Assembly (NCBI GenBank): GCA_024742665.1
Contig: JANSYA010000002.1
Span: 620,001 to 684,000 of the forward strand
DNA length: 64,000 bases
Reading direction: 5' to 3'
Origin: a bacterium
GTDB lineage: Bacteria > Spirochaetota > Leptospiria > Leptospirales > Leptonemataceae
A model generated the notes under the pieces. The model was not told where the DNA came from. It was given only the letters and a program-made list of their open reading frames with translations, and ran no database searches. Of the stretch, positions 35,700-44,363 are shown piece after piece. A program made the translations under genes and the position numbers. Within the stretch, counting starts at the first letter, position 1; each line of letters starts with the position of its first letter.

Positions 35700-36421
35700 C
35701 AGCGTCCCACCTCCGTGACCGGCGCCGCGGTCATCTGCATGAAACGTTCTTCCAGCCCGGACTGCAGTTCATCGCCTGACAGCTCTCCGGCCAGACGCCC
35801 CTTGTGAATCACGATCACGCGATCGCAGGTCTGGCTGACTTCCGTCAGGATGTGGCTGGAAATTAATATCGTATGTTCGCCCGCCAGGCGGCGAATCAGC
35901 TTGCGCACCTCGACGATCTGCACGGGGTCCAGGCCGGATACCGGCTCATCGAAAATCAATACCGGCGGCGAACCGATCAAGGCCTGGGCGATGCCGACGC
36001 GCTTGCGAAATCCGAGCGAGAGATGGCGGATCAGAGAACGCCGCGCCAGTTCCAACTGGGTCAGCTCGGTCACGCGCAAGAATTCAGATTCGAAGGCGGA
36101 CTTTTCGACAATGCCCCGCAGTCGCGCTACAAAACGCAGATAGTCTTCGACCGTCATCTCGGGATAGAGGGGCGGCACCTCGGGCAAATAGCCCATGCGG
36201 TTCTTAACCTCTAAGGGGTCGGCGAAAACGTTGATGCCGTCGATCGAACATTCCCCGGCGGATGGCACCAGGTATCCCGTAAGCACTCGCAGACAGGTCG
36301 TCTTGCCGGCGCCGTTGAGCCCCAGGAGGCCGACGACTTCCCCGCGGTTGATCGAAAAGTTCACGTCCTGAAGGGCCGCGAAATTTCCATAGTATTTCGT
36401 TAATTGCGATACGCGAATCAT
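35699..36421 (-). CDS. ABC transporter ATPase (GldA-like)
   Basis: A 240-residue ATPase: LTKYYGNFAALQDV start, Walker A LNGAGKT, Q-loop MGYLPEVPPLYPEMTV, signature HLSLGFRKRVGIAQAL, Walker B PVLIFDEPVSGLDP and H-loop ISSHILTEVSQTC. The signature SLGFRKR in place of LSGGQ-type is typical of the GldA/CcmA-like subfamily. The ATG at 36421 fits the family start MIRVSQLTKYYG; the frame extends far upstream but with no similarity. It is the first gene of the five-gene operon and is divergent from the TPR gene across 215 bp, which should hold the operon promoter. Confidence 0.9.
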   Translation of the reverse strand: MIRVSQLTKYYGNFAALQDVNFSINRGEVVGLLGLNGAGKTTCLRVLTGYLVPSAGECSIDGINVFADPLEVKNRMGYLPEVPPLYPEMTVEDYLRFVARLRGIVEKSAFESEFLRVTELTQLELARRSLIRHLSLGFRKRVGIAQALIGSPPVLIFDEPVSGLDPVQIVEVRKLIRRLAGEHTILISSHILTEVSQTCDRVIVIHKGRLAGELSGDELQSGLEERFMQMTAAPVTEVGR

Positions 36422-36636
36422 AGCTTTTGTGTCTGCGTCCTCTCGCCGTCTAAGGCTACTCTGCCGGCTGGAATAGGCGGGACCGCGGGACACGCTGATT
36501 CCGGCGAATCGAGCCAGGTCGGAAAGGGTCGCCGCCGGAATACCTGCGACGTATCCTGTCTCAGTGATCGGGCTCGTGGGAGTGTCAATAAAATTTATTG
36601 GACTACAGGGCCTTACGGGCTTATACAGGGTATGCT

Positions 36637-38286
36637 GTGAAGTTTTCCTATATATTAACAACGGCTTGTTTGCTCGCACTGAGCCTCGCCGCGATCCAAC
36701 CCGTCCAGGCGCAAAACAGCGGCTACTATCGTCAGGGCAAGCTGGCATTCAGCGGTCGCAATTACGATCGCGCGTACGATCTGTTTAAAAAAGCCCTGCA
36801 GGCGAATCCGTCCAACGGCAACCCGCTGTTTTACATGGGCTATATCCTCGAACAGCAGAACCGCCGCGGCGATGCAGTGAGCGCGTATCAGCGCGCGGTG
36901 AATCTGCGCATGGATCGCGATCTGCGGGAAAAGGCGTACTGGAAAATCGTGCTGCACTATAAATTTACGCGCGATTGGGAAAATCTTTACGTCTACAGCG
37001 AAAAGTTCCTGAAGTTCAACGACTCCAGCGGCGTGCGAAAGCTGCACGAGCTGGCGGATCAAAACCGCGACCCGCGCGTGGCGAAAGTCAATCGCCTGAT
37101 GCAGGAAGGCCGCGCCCACGCCAAAGAGGGCCGCGTTCGCGACGCCGCCGCGAGCTACCGCCAGGCTCTCAGCGTAAAGAGCGATCACCACCCCGCGCGC
37201 TGGGAGCTGGCTCTCGCGCGCATGCAGTTAAAAGAATACCGCGACGCGGAAAGTGATCTGCGCGCGCTGATTCGCTCCGATGAAAATCGCTGGGAATATC
37301 ATTACAAAGCGGGCATTTGCAATCTGCAGATGGACCGCCATGACGCCGCGCTGCGCGACATGGAACGCGCCCGTAGCCTGAACGAAAAGCCAGGCAAGTC
37401 TTTCATCTACTTCGTCAATCTCGCGGAAGGTCTGGCCTACATCGAACGCAATGCGCATACGAAAGCCCTCCAGCGCTTCGACTCCGCGCTGAAAGTTCGC
37501 GCCACACCCCGGGTCTACGGCGCCCGCGCCCGCGCTCAGTGGGAACTCGGCCAGTTCAGCGCGGCCGACGCCAGCGCGAAGCGCGCTCTTAAAAAGGATC
37601 CCGACCAGGCCGACGCCTATCTGGTCTCGACGCTCTCGGCCATTCGCAAGCGCGATAAGCGCGCGTACGCCAACAGCCGCACCGTGCTGACGAATTTGGA
37701 AACGGAAACCAAAAGCGCTCCGGGCGTCGCGGCGGCCGAACGCTTCACGCCGGTAATGCTCTATCTGGGTCGCGAATCCGCGCGGCGCAAAGACTGGCCG
37801 CTCGCAATTCGCGCCTACGAAAAAGTAAATATGAGACGCCTCCAGGCGATCTACGATCAAGAACGTCAGGCGAAGAAGAAAGGCAACTCGCTGCGCGAAT
37901 ACAACTATCACTACGGCGTCGCATTGTTTAACGCGGAACGCAATCGGCAGGCGATCATTACGCTCAAGCGCGTGGAAGATTCGCCCGAAGCGGACTATCT
38001 CGTGGCCCGGGCCTATAGTCGCGAAAGCAACCTCAACGGAGCGCGAGACTATTTACTGAAGGCGGCGAAGGCCGAAAAAGAATACTGGCAAACCGCTCTG
38101 CGAGACGACGCAATTCAAAAGCTCATGCAAAAGAATGCGGACTTCGATTATTTCGTGCGCAATCGCGGTCGAAAACCCGAGCCGGCTCCGACGCCCGCGC
38201 CTGCGGAAAATTCCGCGGAGCCGGAAAACAAGAACACCGTGCAGGATACGCAGTCCCGGGCCGCCGAAAACCAGACCGGTCCCTGA
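36637..38286 (+). CDS. Secreted TPR-repeat protein
   Basis: About 549 residues. A signal peptide (ILTTACLLALSLAAIQPVQAQ) is followed by tetratricopeptide repeats across most of the protein, for example GKLAFSGRNYDRAYDLFKKALQANPSNGNPLFYMGYI, then repeats near residues 170-340 and 420-490. The tail is rich in Pro, Ala and Glu. TPR proteins are scaffolds, and this one would act in the periplasm or at the outer membrane. The GTG at 36637 is preferred because AGGG lies about 10 bases upstream and the signal peptide then starts at once; the frame reaches a TTG at 36598. The TldD-like gene starts 90 bp downstream and may be co-transcribed. Confidence 0.85.
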   Translation: MKFSYILTTACLLALSLAAIQPVQAQNSGYYRQGKLAFSGRNYDRAYDLFKKALQANPSNGNPLFYMGYILEQQNRRGDAVSAYQRAVNLRMDRDLREKAYWKIVLHYKFTRDWENLYVYSEKFLKFNDSSGVRKLHELADQNRDPRVAKVNRLMQEGRAHAKEGRVRDAAASYRQALSVKSDHHPARWELALARMQLKEYRDAESDLRALIRSDENRWEYHYKAGICNLQMDRHDAALRDMERARSLNEKPGKSFIYFVNLAEGLAYIERNAHTKALQRFDSALKVRATPRVYGARARAQWELGQFSAADASAKRALKKDPDQADAYLVSTLSAIRKRDKRAYANSRTVLTNLETETKSAPGVAAAERFTPVMLYLGRESARRKDWPLAIRAYEKVNMRRLQAIYDQERQAKKKGNSLREYNYHYGVALFNAERNRQAIITLKRVEDSPEADYLVARAYSRESNLNGARDYLLKAAKAEKEYWQTALRDDAIQKLMQKNADFDYFVRNRGRKPEPAPTPAPAENSAEPENKNTVQDTQSRAAENQTGP

Positions 38287-38375
38287 ATCATCTCCACTAT
38301 AAGATTTGAGATTCGAATCGGACGCTCGGCGTCGGTTGAATCCACCGGCCGACGAACCGGATAGGAAAGCACACA

Positions 38376-40070
38376 TTGCCCAGGCCCTCGACCCCCAGAA
38401 ACAGCAAGATCAGCAAAACGAAAACTCCGGCGGGCGGACTCTACGATCGCTCGCAGCTCCTCAAAATCAAACAGTACATGCGAGAAGAGCTAAACCGCTC
38501 GCGAACGCAATTTAAGATTCGCGGCAAACCGCGTATTTATTATATCTCGTACCTCTTTCGCAACCAGCATACCGATCGCCTGTGGGGCCGGCTGGGCGCG
38601 ATCAACGAAACCGCGGGCCGCACGCACAACTCCGTGTACTGCGACGTACGAGTCGGATCGAATCGCTACGACAATGTCAGCGGCGGCGGCCTCGAAGACA
38701 ACAACCCCCAGGACGAGTCGGTCGACTATATCAACCTGCCGATCGAAATTTCGAAAGACGCGTTTCAATTCGGCCTGTGGAAGCTCACCGACGCGCGCTA
38801 TCGCGAAGCCGCCGAACAATACTACGATCGCAAGTCCCGCGAACTGCACTTCGTCGAAGCGAATCCCGAACTACCGTCCCGTATCAAGCAACCCGTCCAG
38901 AACGATTTCAAATTCAAGAAATTCGAGAACGTGGACCTCGAATACTGGAAGCGCCTGATTCGCAAGGCCGGTCTACAGATCAAGAAGCACAAAGCGATCA
39001 AAAATTCCTGGTTCGAATTCATTTCGCATCGGCGCCAGCATCTTTTCCTGAACTCCCAGGGCAGCGTCATATTGCAACAGCTGGCGATCTACGAGCTGCG
39101 CTTTCACGTCTGGGTTCTGACCAAAGACGGCGAAGGCCTGAGCCAGGAAGTCAACTTAATCGAAGGCGATATTAACGACCTGCCCTCTGAAAAAGAATTC
39201 CTGAAAATATTGAACGCGCGCATCGAAGCGCTGCTCGCCATTCGCACCGCGCCGCGAATCAATTCTTATTCGGGACCGGTGCTGCTGAGCCCGGACGCCT
39301 GCGGACTGTTTTTTCACGAAGTGGTAGGTCACCGCCTGGAAGGTTCGCGGCTGCTGAGCCCGGACGAAGGCGCGACCTTTATGGACCTCCGCGGCAAACG
39401 CATCGCGCCGGACTTCATCGACATCGTCGACGACCCGACTGTCGATACTTACGCCGACGGCCGCAGCATGATTGGCGCTTTCCCCTACGACGACGAAGGC
39501 GCGGAGTCCAAGCGAACCGTGCTCGTCGAGAAAGGCGTGCTCAAAAGTTTCTTAACCACCAGCGCCCCCATTCCCGGCCAGCGCAAACTGAACGGGCACG
39601 CACGCAACAATCTACACGAACGCCCGATTTCGCGTATGGGCAATCTCTTCGTCATCAATCGCAAGCCGACCTCGCGCGAAGAAATTCGAGAACGTTTCAT
39701 CGAAGAGATCAAGAAACAGAAAAAACCCTTCGGCATTATGGTCAAAGAAGTACTCGGCGGCGAAACCGGCACAGGCAGCTACGACTTCCAGGCCTTTAAG
39801 GGCGAAATCCTGAGCGCCGTGCGCGTCTTCCCCGACGGCACGGAAGAACCAGTGCGCGGCGTCGACTTCGTCGGCACGCCGCTATCCGCTCTGGATTCGG
39901 TCATCTGCCTGGGAGACGACGCCGTGATGGACAACAGCTACTGCGGCGCGGAATCGGGCATGGTCCCGGTTTCGACAATCGCGCCGTCCATGCTGATTCG
40001 CAATTTAGAACTGCAGAGCCAGGACCGGGAGCGTTTTACGCAGTACGCCCTGCCCCTGCCGTACAAATAA
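38376..40070 (+). CDS. TldD/PmbA-family metalloprotease
   Basis: A 564-residue protein. Its C-terminal ~270 residues match TldD: zinc motif FFHEVVGHRLEGSRL, then GATFMDLRGKRIAPDF, DDEGAESKRTVLVEKGVLKSFLT, GHARN and ETGTGSYDFQAF. TldD with its partner TldE (PmbA) degrades unfolded peptides and trims peptide precursors such as microcins. Here the N-terminal half is long and divergent, with charged helices, and no TldE/PmbA gene is adjacent. The start is a TTG at 38376 backed by TAGGAAAG about 9 bases upstream. An ATG at 38478 would shorten it by 34 residues and has no such site. No signal peptide is visible. Confidence 0.87.
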   Translation: MPRPSTPRNSKISKTKTPAGGLYDRSQLLKIKQYMREELNRSRTQFKIRGKPRIYYISYLFRNQHTDRLWGRLGAINETAGRTHNSVYCDVRVGSNRYDNVSGGGLEDNNPQDESVDYINLPIEISKDAFQFGLWKLTDARYREAAEQYYDRKSRELHFVEANPELPSRIKQPVQNDFKFKKFENVDLEYWKRLIRKAGLQIKKHKAIKNSWFEFISHRRQHLFLNSQGSVILQQLAIYELRFHVWVLTKDGEGLSQEVNLIEGDINDLPSEKEFLKILNARIEALLAIRTAPRINSYSGPVLLSPDACGLFFHEVVGHRLEGSRLLSPDEGATFMDLRGKRIAPDFIDIVDDPTVDTYADGRSMIGAFPYDDEGAESKRTVLVEKGVLKSFLTTSAPIPGQRKLNGHARNNLHERPISRMGNLFVINRKPTSREEIRERFIEEIKKQKKPFGIMVKEVLGGETGTGSYDFQAFKGEILSAVRVFPDGTEEPVRGVDFVGTPLSALDSVICLGDDAVMDNSYCGAESGMVPVSTIAPSMLIRNLELQSQDRERFTQYALPLPYK

Positions 40071-40155
40071 TCGCCGATCGTAACTTAAGGTCGACCAAAC
40101 AGCACGCGCGCCGCCGAAAGCGGCCAAATCGAAAACACCGGCGTGCCCGGCCCAT

Positions 40156-41439
40156 TCAAGCGTCGCGCGAAATCACGGCGACCAGTTCATCAAGGTCCAC
40201 GCTCTTATGATCCGCCTGCAAAATCACGCGCAGGCGGCTCGCGCCCTTCGGGACCGTCGGCGGTCGAATGGCACGCACGTCCAGCCCCGCCTCGCGACAG
40301 CGCGCCGCCAGACTCAGCGCCTGCGCTTCGCCGCCGGTGATAATCGGAACGATATGCGTCGTGGAGGTGCCGGTATCGAATCCCAGGGCCTTCAGTTTAT
40401 TTCGCAGCTCGTCCGCCAGCCGACGCGAACGTTCGCGCGCGGCCCGCGCTTCGTCGGTCTGGAGCCAGTCGATGACACACGAAAGCAAGTCCGCAAGATG
40501 CGGCGGCTGGGCCGTGCTGAAAATAAACGAACGCGCCCGATTCACCAGCAGCTCTTTTAACTCCGGAGCGCCGCACACGAAGGCGCCCATCAGACCGGGA
40601 GCTTTGCCGCAGGGAAAAACATTCACGGCGATCCGATTCGCCACGCCCTGCTCGGCGGCGAGCCCTGCGCCGTTTTCGCCGGTCATGCCGATGGAATGCG
40701 CCTCGTCCAAATACACGCACGCCCCGAATTCCGCACGCTCCGCCAGATCGCACAGCGCGCGCAGGTCCGGACTGTCACCGTCCATACTGAATACGGCCTC
40801 GGTTATAATCCAGACGCGACGGCGCGACGCCTTGTTCTTGCGATCGCCTGCGACCGCGCTCTCACCGTCCCCCGCACTCGCCCCGGCGTCGCCGTTTGCG
40901 TATTTACGCAGCTGTCGCTCCAGATCTTCTAAATCGTTGTGGCGAAAATAATACCGTCGCGCGCCGGACAGGCGAATCCCATCAAGCAGCGACGCGTGAC
41001 ACAGGCGATCGCAAAAGACCAGGTCCCGCGGCGCGATCACGGCCGGCAGCACTCCGGTATTCGCGCCATAACCCGAATGAAAGAGCAGCGCCGCCGGCGC
41101 GCCGACGTAGCGCGCGAATTTCGCTTCGGCCCGGGCAAAGGCGTCGTGGTGGCCGCGAATCAAACGCGACCCTGTGCTGCCGACGAGAGCAGTGCGATCA
41201 TCTGATGCCAGAACCTCGCGCAAGAACTCGCGCAGGCGGCCGGAGGAATTCAGCGACAGGTAGTCATTCGATGAAAAGTCCAGACGGCCGACGTGCGGCC
41301 GCAGCTCGCGATACAGATCGCGTTCGCGCAGTCCGGCGACTTCGGCCCGCAGGCCGCTCAGCCAGCGTTCTTTCGCGCTTTCGCCGCCCGCAGCTTCTTC
41401 GGCGAAAGCGGCGGCGTCCGTGTGAATATCTTCTTTCAT
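40156..41439 (-). CDS. BioF-like alpha-oxoamine synthase (PLP-dependent)
   Basis: A 427-residue fold-type I PLP enzyme of the 8-amino-7-oxononanoate synthase / 2-amino-3-ketobutyrate CoA ligase group. Evidence: LDFSSNDYLSLNSSGRLREF, GSTGSRLIRGHHDAFARAEAKFARYVGAPAALLFHSGYGANTG, TEAVFSMDGDSPDLRAL, DEAHSIGMTG. The PLP lysine is most likely in FPCGKAPGLMGAFVCG, where the usual TLGKA-type context is altered. A polar loop of about 20 residues (Ala/Gly/Asp/Ser-rich) follows DLERQLRKYANG. BioF is the first guess, joining pimeloyl-ACP or -CoA with alanine, but no other bio genes are present, so related reactions are possible. The start is at the ATG at 41439, 42 bp from the divergent HDAC gene. Confidence 0.85.
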   Translation of the reverse strand: MKEDIHTDAAAFAEEAAGGESAKERWLSGLRAEVAGLRERDLYRELRPHVGRLDFSSNDYLSLNSSGRLREFLREVLASDDRTALVGSTGSRLIRGHHDAFARAEAKFARYVGAPAALLFHSGYGANTGVLPAVIAPRDLVFCDRLCHASLLDGIRLSGARRYYFRHNDLEDLERQLRKYANGDAGASAGDGESAVAGDRKNKASRRRVWIITEAVFSMDGDSPDLRALCDLAERAEFGACVYLDEAHSIGMTGENGAGLAAEQGVANRIAVNVFPCGKAPGLMGAFVCGAPELKELLVNRARSFIFSTAQPPHLADLLSCVIDWLQTDEARAARERSRRLADELRNKLKALGFDTGTSTTHIVPIITGGEAQALSLAARCREAGLDVRAIRPPTVPKGASRLRVILQADHKSVDLDELVAVISRDA

Positions 41440-41481
41440 AAAATAGCGTCGCCTGCAGACTCGGTACAGGAGAATACCTGT

Positions 41482-42432
41482 ATGAGCAGCCGCACAGGAT
41501 TTTTTACCGACGATATTTTTCTCGAACACAATACCGGCCGGGGGCATCCCGAAAATCACCTGCGCCTGGTATCGATTCGCGAACGCCTGCAGACGACCGG
41601 ATACTTCCCGCGGCTGCGGCACCTGGAACGGCGGCCGGCCAGCGTAGAAGAAATCGGCCTCTGCCATGACACCGACTACGTGCGCTCGGTCGATCGCATT
41701 TGCAGCGAGCAGGGCGGCGGCTATCTCGACGGCGATACCATCGTCAGCGCGAAATCCTACGAAGCGGCTGTGCTGTCCGCCGGCGCCGGGCTCGCGGCGG
41801 CCGACCAAATTCTTGCGGGCGAATTGGAACGCGCGCTGCTGCTGCTGCGACCGCCCGGTCATCACAGCCTGCATGATCGCGCGATGGGCTTTTGTCTGTT
41901 TAACAACGTCGCGATCACGGCGCGTTATTTGCAAAAGCACGGCGGCGAAGCTTACGAAAAGATCGCCATCGTCGACTGGGACGTGCATCACGGCAACGGC
42001 ACCGAAGCGATGTTCTACGACGATCCCAACGTCTTATTTATCAGCACGCATCAGTATCCCTTTTATCCTGGCACAGGCGCCGAGAAAGATCGCGGCGTCG
42101 GCGCGGGACTCGGGGCGACTCTGAATCTCCCGATGGCCCGCGGCTCCGGAAACAGCGAGTACCGCCGCGCCTTTGAAGATCATATCCTGCCGGCTCTGAA
42201 AGAATTTCAGCCGGGCGCGCTTTTGATTTCGGCCGGCTTCGACGCCCACAAGAACGATCCGCTCGCCGGCATCGATCTGGAAAGCTCTTCGTTCGAATGG
42301 ATGAGCCACAGCCTGCTGGAGTTCGCAAGAGAGCACTGCGCAGGCCGGCTGATTTCTTTTCTCGAAGGCGGCTACGATCTGGACGCGCTGGCGGAATCGG
42401 TCGAAGCCCACGCCGCCGTGCTCGCCGGTTGA
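41482..42432 (+). CDS. Histone deacetylase-family amidohydrolase
   Basis: A 316-residue zinc amidohydrolase of the HDAC/AcuC/acetylpolyamine amidohydrolase superfamily. Motifs: FLEHNTGRGHPENHLRL near the start, RPPGHHS (catalytic His pair), VDWDVHHGNGTEAMFYDDP (zinc Asp and His), YPFYPGTG and ISAGFDAHKNDPLAG (second zinc Asp). The class II-like signature suggests acetyl-lysine or acetylpolyamine as substrate, but bacterial members vary. The ATG at 41482 has ACAGGAGA about 8 bases upstream. The alpha/beta hydrolase follows after 3 bp, so the two form an operon. Confidence 0.92.
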   Translation: MSSRTGFFTDDIFLEHNTGRGHPENHLRLVSIRERLQTTGYFPRLRHLERRPASVEEIGLCHDTDYVRSVDRICSEQGGGYLDGDTIVSAKSYEAAVLSAGAGLAAADQILAGELERALLLLRPPGHHSLHDRAMGFCLFNNVAITARYLQKHGGEAYEKIAIVDWDVHHGNGTEAMFYDDPNVLFISTHQYPFYPGTGAEKDRGVGAGLGATLNLPMARGSGNSEYRRAFEDHILPALKEFQPGALLISAGFDAHKNDPLAGIDLESSSFEWMSHSLLEFAREHCAGRLISFLEGGYDLDALAESVEAHAAVLAG

Positions 42433-42435
42433 TCG

Positions 42436-43371
42436 ATGCTGCCACATTTTTTACGCGATAAATTCTCCGAGTGGATCGGTCGCGGCGCTCTGGCGTATCG
42501 CCGACGCGCGATTCACAAAAACATTTTGCGCGGCGGCGTGCGTCACGCCTTCTGCGAACACGAAGGCGTCGAGTACAGCTACTATTATCGTATTGCGAAT
42601 CGACCGCCGCTGATTCTATTGCACGGCTTTCTCGATTCAAGCCACACCTGGCGTCGATTATTCGCGCGGCTCGGGGAACACTTCGACATATATGCGATTG
42701 ATCTGCCCGGCTTCGGTCGCAGCGAATATCCGCCGGTGCGCGAACTCTGGCATATGAGCAGCATCGCCCGGGGACTGGATCGTTTTCTGTTCGACGATAG
42801 CGGCCTGGGCCTGAAGGACGCGACCGTTCTAACGCATAGCCTCGGCGGCCTGGTCGCCCTGCACATGGCGCTGCAAATAAAGTACATGAATTTGCCGCCT
42901 CACGGCCGCATGCGCGAACTGCATCTGATCGCCCCGGGCGTACTAAAGCAGCCCGTGCAAAAACGCGACCAGACACGACGGCATCTCTTTCCCGAAAGCG
43001 AAGCGGAAGTGCGTTCGCTGCTTTCGAAATTATATTCAGGCATGCCGCCGGAACTCTGGCGACCGGTTATCCGCGGCCTGCTGCACGAATGGTCGCATCC
43101 CGGCTATCACTATCTGGCCGAGAATACGATCGAGGAAGAAGAGCGCGTCTGGTTTACTCCCGCCGACCTGCGCAAATTGCGTATGCCCCTGACCCTGTAC
43201 TGGGGGGAGCAGGACCAGATCACCGAGCTGGCGATGGCCCGCAAAATCAAGCGCGGCGCTCCGAAAACGCGTCTGGAGATTTTTGAAGGAGCCGGTCACG
43301 CTCTGCACCTGGAACGATCTCTGGAGCTGGTCGAAGCCTTTCTCAAAAACACAACCGCCCTGCAAAGCTGA
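42436..43371 (+). CDS. Alpha/beta-fold hydrolase
   Basis: A 311-residue alpha/beta hydrolase. LILLHGFLDSSHTWRRLF gives the oxyanion HG motif, VLTHSLGGLVALHMAL the nucleophile Ser, YWGEQDQIT the likely acid and GAGHALHLERS the His, so the full triad is present. A helical cap lies between residues ~160 and 230. An N-terminal basic stretch (KFSEWIGRGALAYRRRAI) precedes the core. Substrate unknown; esterase, lipase or haloperoxidase-type reactions are possible. It starts 4 bp after the HDAC-family stop, so coupled translation is likely. Confidence 0.88.
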   Translation: MLPHFLRDKFSEWIGRGALAYRRRAIHKNILRGGVRHAFCEHEGVEYSYYYRIANRPPLILLHGFLDSSHTWRRLFARLGEHFDIYAIDLPGFGRSEYPPVRELWHMSSIARGLDRFLFDDSGLGLKDATVLTHSLGGLVALHMALQIKYMNLPPHGRMRELHLIAPGVLKQPVQKRDQTRRHLFPESEAEVRSLLSKLYSGMPPELWRPVIRGLLHEWSHPGYHYLAENTIEEEERVWFTPADLRKLRMPLTLYWGEQDQITELAMARKIKRGAPKTRLEIFEGAGHALHLERSLELVEAFLKNTTALQS

Positions 43372-43449
43372 TCCCACACCGGTCACCGACACCCCGTCCC
43401 CGCGAATATCTCGAACCGCTAAATATTATCGTCCGCGCCAATATTTAAG

Positions 43450-43478
43450 TTGACACTTACGTAAGCATATTCTTACAT
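43450..43478 (+). promoter_or_regulatory. Promoter and likely ArsR operator
   Basis: A perfect -35 box TTGACA (43450-43455) is followed at 17 bp by the weak -10 TTACAT (43473-43478). Between them is the palindrome CTTACGTAAG (43456-43465) overlapping TAAG-N6-CTTA, as expected for a repressor site covering the promoter. The ATG is only 8 bp past the -10, so the message may be leaderless. Confidence 0.6.
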
Positions 43479-43486
43479 TGCGCAGC

Positions 43487-43861
43487 ATGGACGACGCATT
43501 CAAGGCCATCGCGGAACCTCGACGCCGGGCGATTCTCCAGCTCGTACAGGTCGACGAGCGCAGTGCGGGCGAGATCGCTCAACACTTCGAGGTTTCGCGC
43601 CCGGCGATTTCGCAGCACCTGGCGGTTCTGCTGGATGCGGGGCTCGTGGAAATGCGCCGCGAGGGCACGAAGAGAATGTACCGGGCGAATATCGCACAGA
43701 TTCAAAGATTCCAGGCCTTCTGGAATGAGTTCTGGGACGTCAGCCTGCTGCGACTCAAATTGGACGCTGAGAAACGCCATCGCGAAAATACAGGCGCGGC
43801 AAAAGAGCGCCGAAAGGGACCGGGCCCGGGAAATGATCGCGGTCCCGCCACAGGGCGATAA
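43487..43861 (+). CDS. ArsR-family transcriptional regulator
   Basis: A 124-residue winged-helix protein: MDDAFKAIAEPRRRAILQLV start, HTH GEIAQHFEVSRPAISQHLAVL, and wing MRREGTKRMYR. It lacks the ELCVCDL cysteines of metal sensors, so it belongs to the metal-independent ArsR group found beside AHSA1 and DUF899 genes, many of which repress their own operon. The Arg/Gly/Pro-rich tail is disordered-looking. A good palindrome overlaps its promoter. The AHSA1 gene starts 38 bp downstream and DUF899 follows. An in-frame start three codons upstream (43478) is possible but less like the family. Confidence 0.9.
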   Translation: MDDAFKAIAEPRRRAILQLVQVDERSAGEIAQHFEVSRPAISQHLAVLLDAGLVEMRREGTKRMYRANIAQIQRFQAFWNEFWDVSLLRLKLDAEKRHRENTGAAKERRKGPGPGNDRGPATGR

Positions 43862-43898
43862 GCGCGCACGCATTTTGGAAAGGATCAGGGAGACTACT

Positions 43899-44363
43899 AT
43901 GAAAAGCAATCCGCAGAACGTGAGCGACGCAGTCGTCGAAAAGATCGTACACATCAAAGCGCCGCCGGAAACCGTCTTCGATTATTTCTGCGAACCGGAG
44001 CTGATGCTGAAGTGGCAGGGGATCGAAGCGGAGCTGGAACCGCAGCCGGGCGGCGTGTATCGAGTGCAGATGGATCCGAAGAACGTCGCTCTGGGTAAGT
44101 ACCTTGAGATCGATCGACCCCGGCGCGTCGTATTCAGTTTCGGCTGGGTCGGCGGCGAAAACGTTCCGCCGGAAGCGAGCCGCGTTGAAATCACTTTGAG
44201 TCCCGACGAAAGCGGCGAAGGCACGCATCTGCGATTGGCCCACTTCCTGTTGCCCGAGCCCCAGCGCCATCTGCACAAAGAAGGCTGGGATTTCTTTGTC
44301 GGTCGACTGGTCGTCGCAGCCGAGGGCGGCGACCCCGGGCCTTACCGCGAAAACGGCGGCTAA
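43899..44363 (+). CDS. AHSA1/SRPBCC-domain protein
   Basis: A 154-residue protein of the START/SRPBCC superfamily, AHSA1 (Aha1 C-terminal) branch: VEKIVHIKAPPETVFDYFCEPELMLKWQG, then PGGVYRVQM, RVVFSFGWVGGENVPPEASRVEITLSP and GWDFFVGRL. Such proteins bind hydrophobic ligands in a deep cavity; those next to ArsR genes are common but of unknown function. The ATG at 43899 follows AGGGAG. The last four codons and the stop lie inside the first unit of the 22-bp repeat, so the repeat began within or has eroded the gene's 3' end. Confidence 0.88.
   Translation: MKSNPQNVSDAVVEKIVHIKAPPETVFDYFCEPELMLKWQGIEAELEPQPGGVYRVQMDPKNVALGKYLEIDRPRRVVFSFGWVGGENVPPEASRVEITLSPDESGEGTHLRLAHFLLPEPQRHLHKEGWDFFVGRLVVAAEGGDPGPYRENGG

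Noticed and set aside
43487-43861. Arsenic or metal-sensing ArsR regulator
   Set aside because: No metal-binding cysteine motif in the recognition-helix region; the AHSA1 and DUF899 neighbours point to the metal-independent group.
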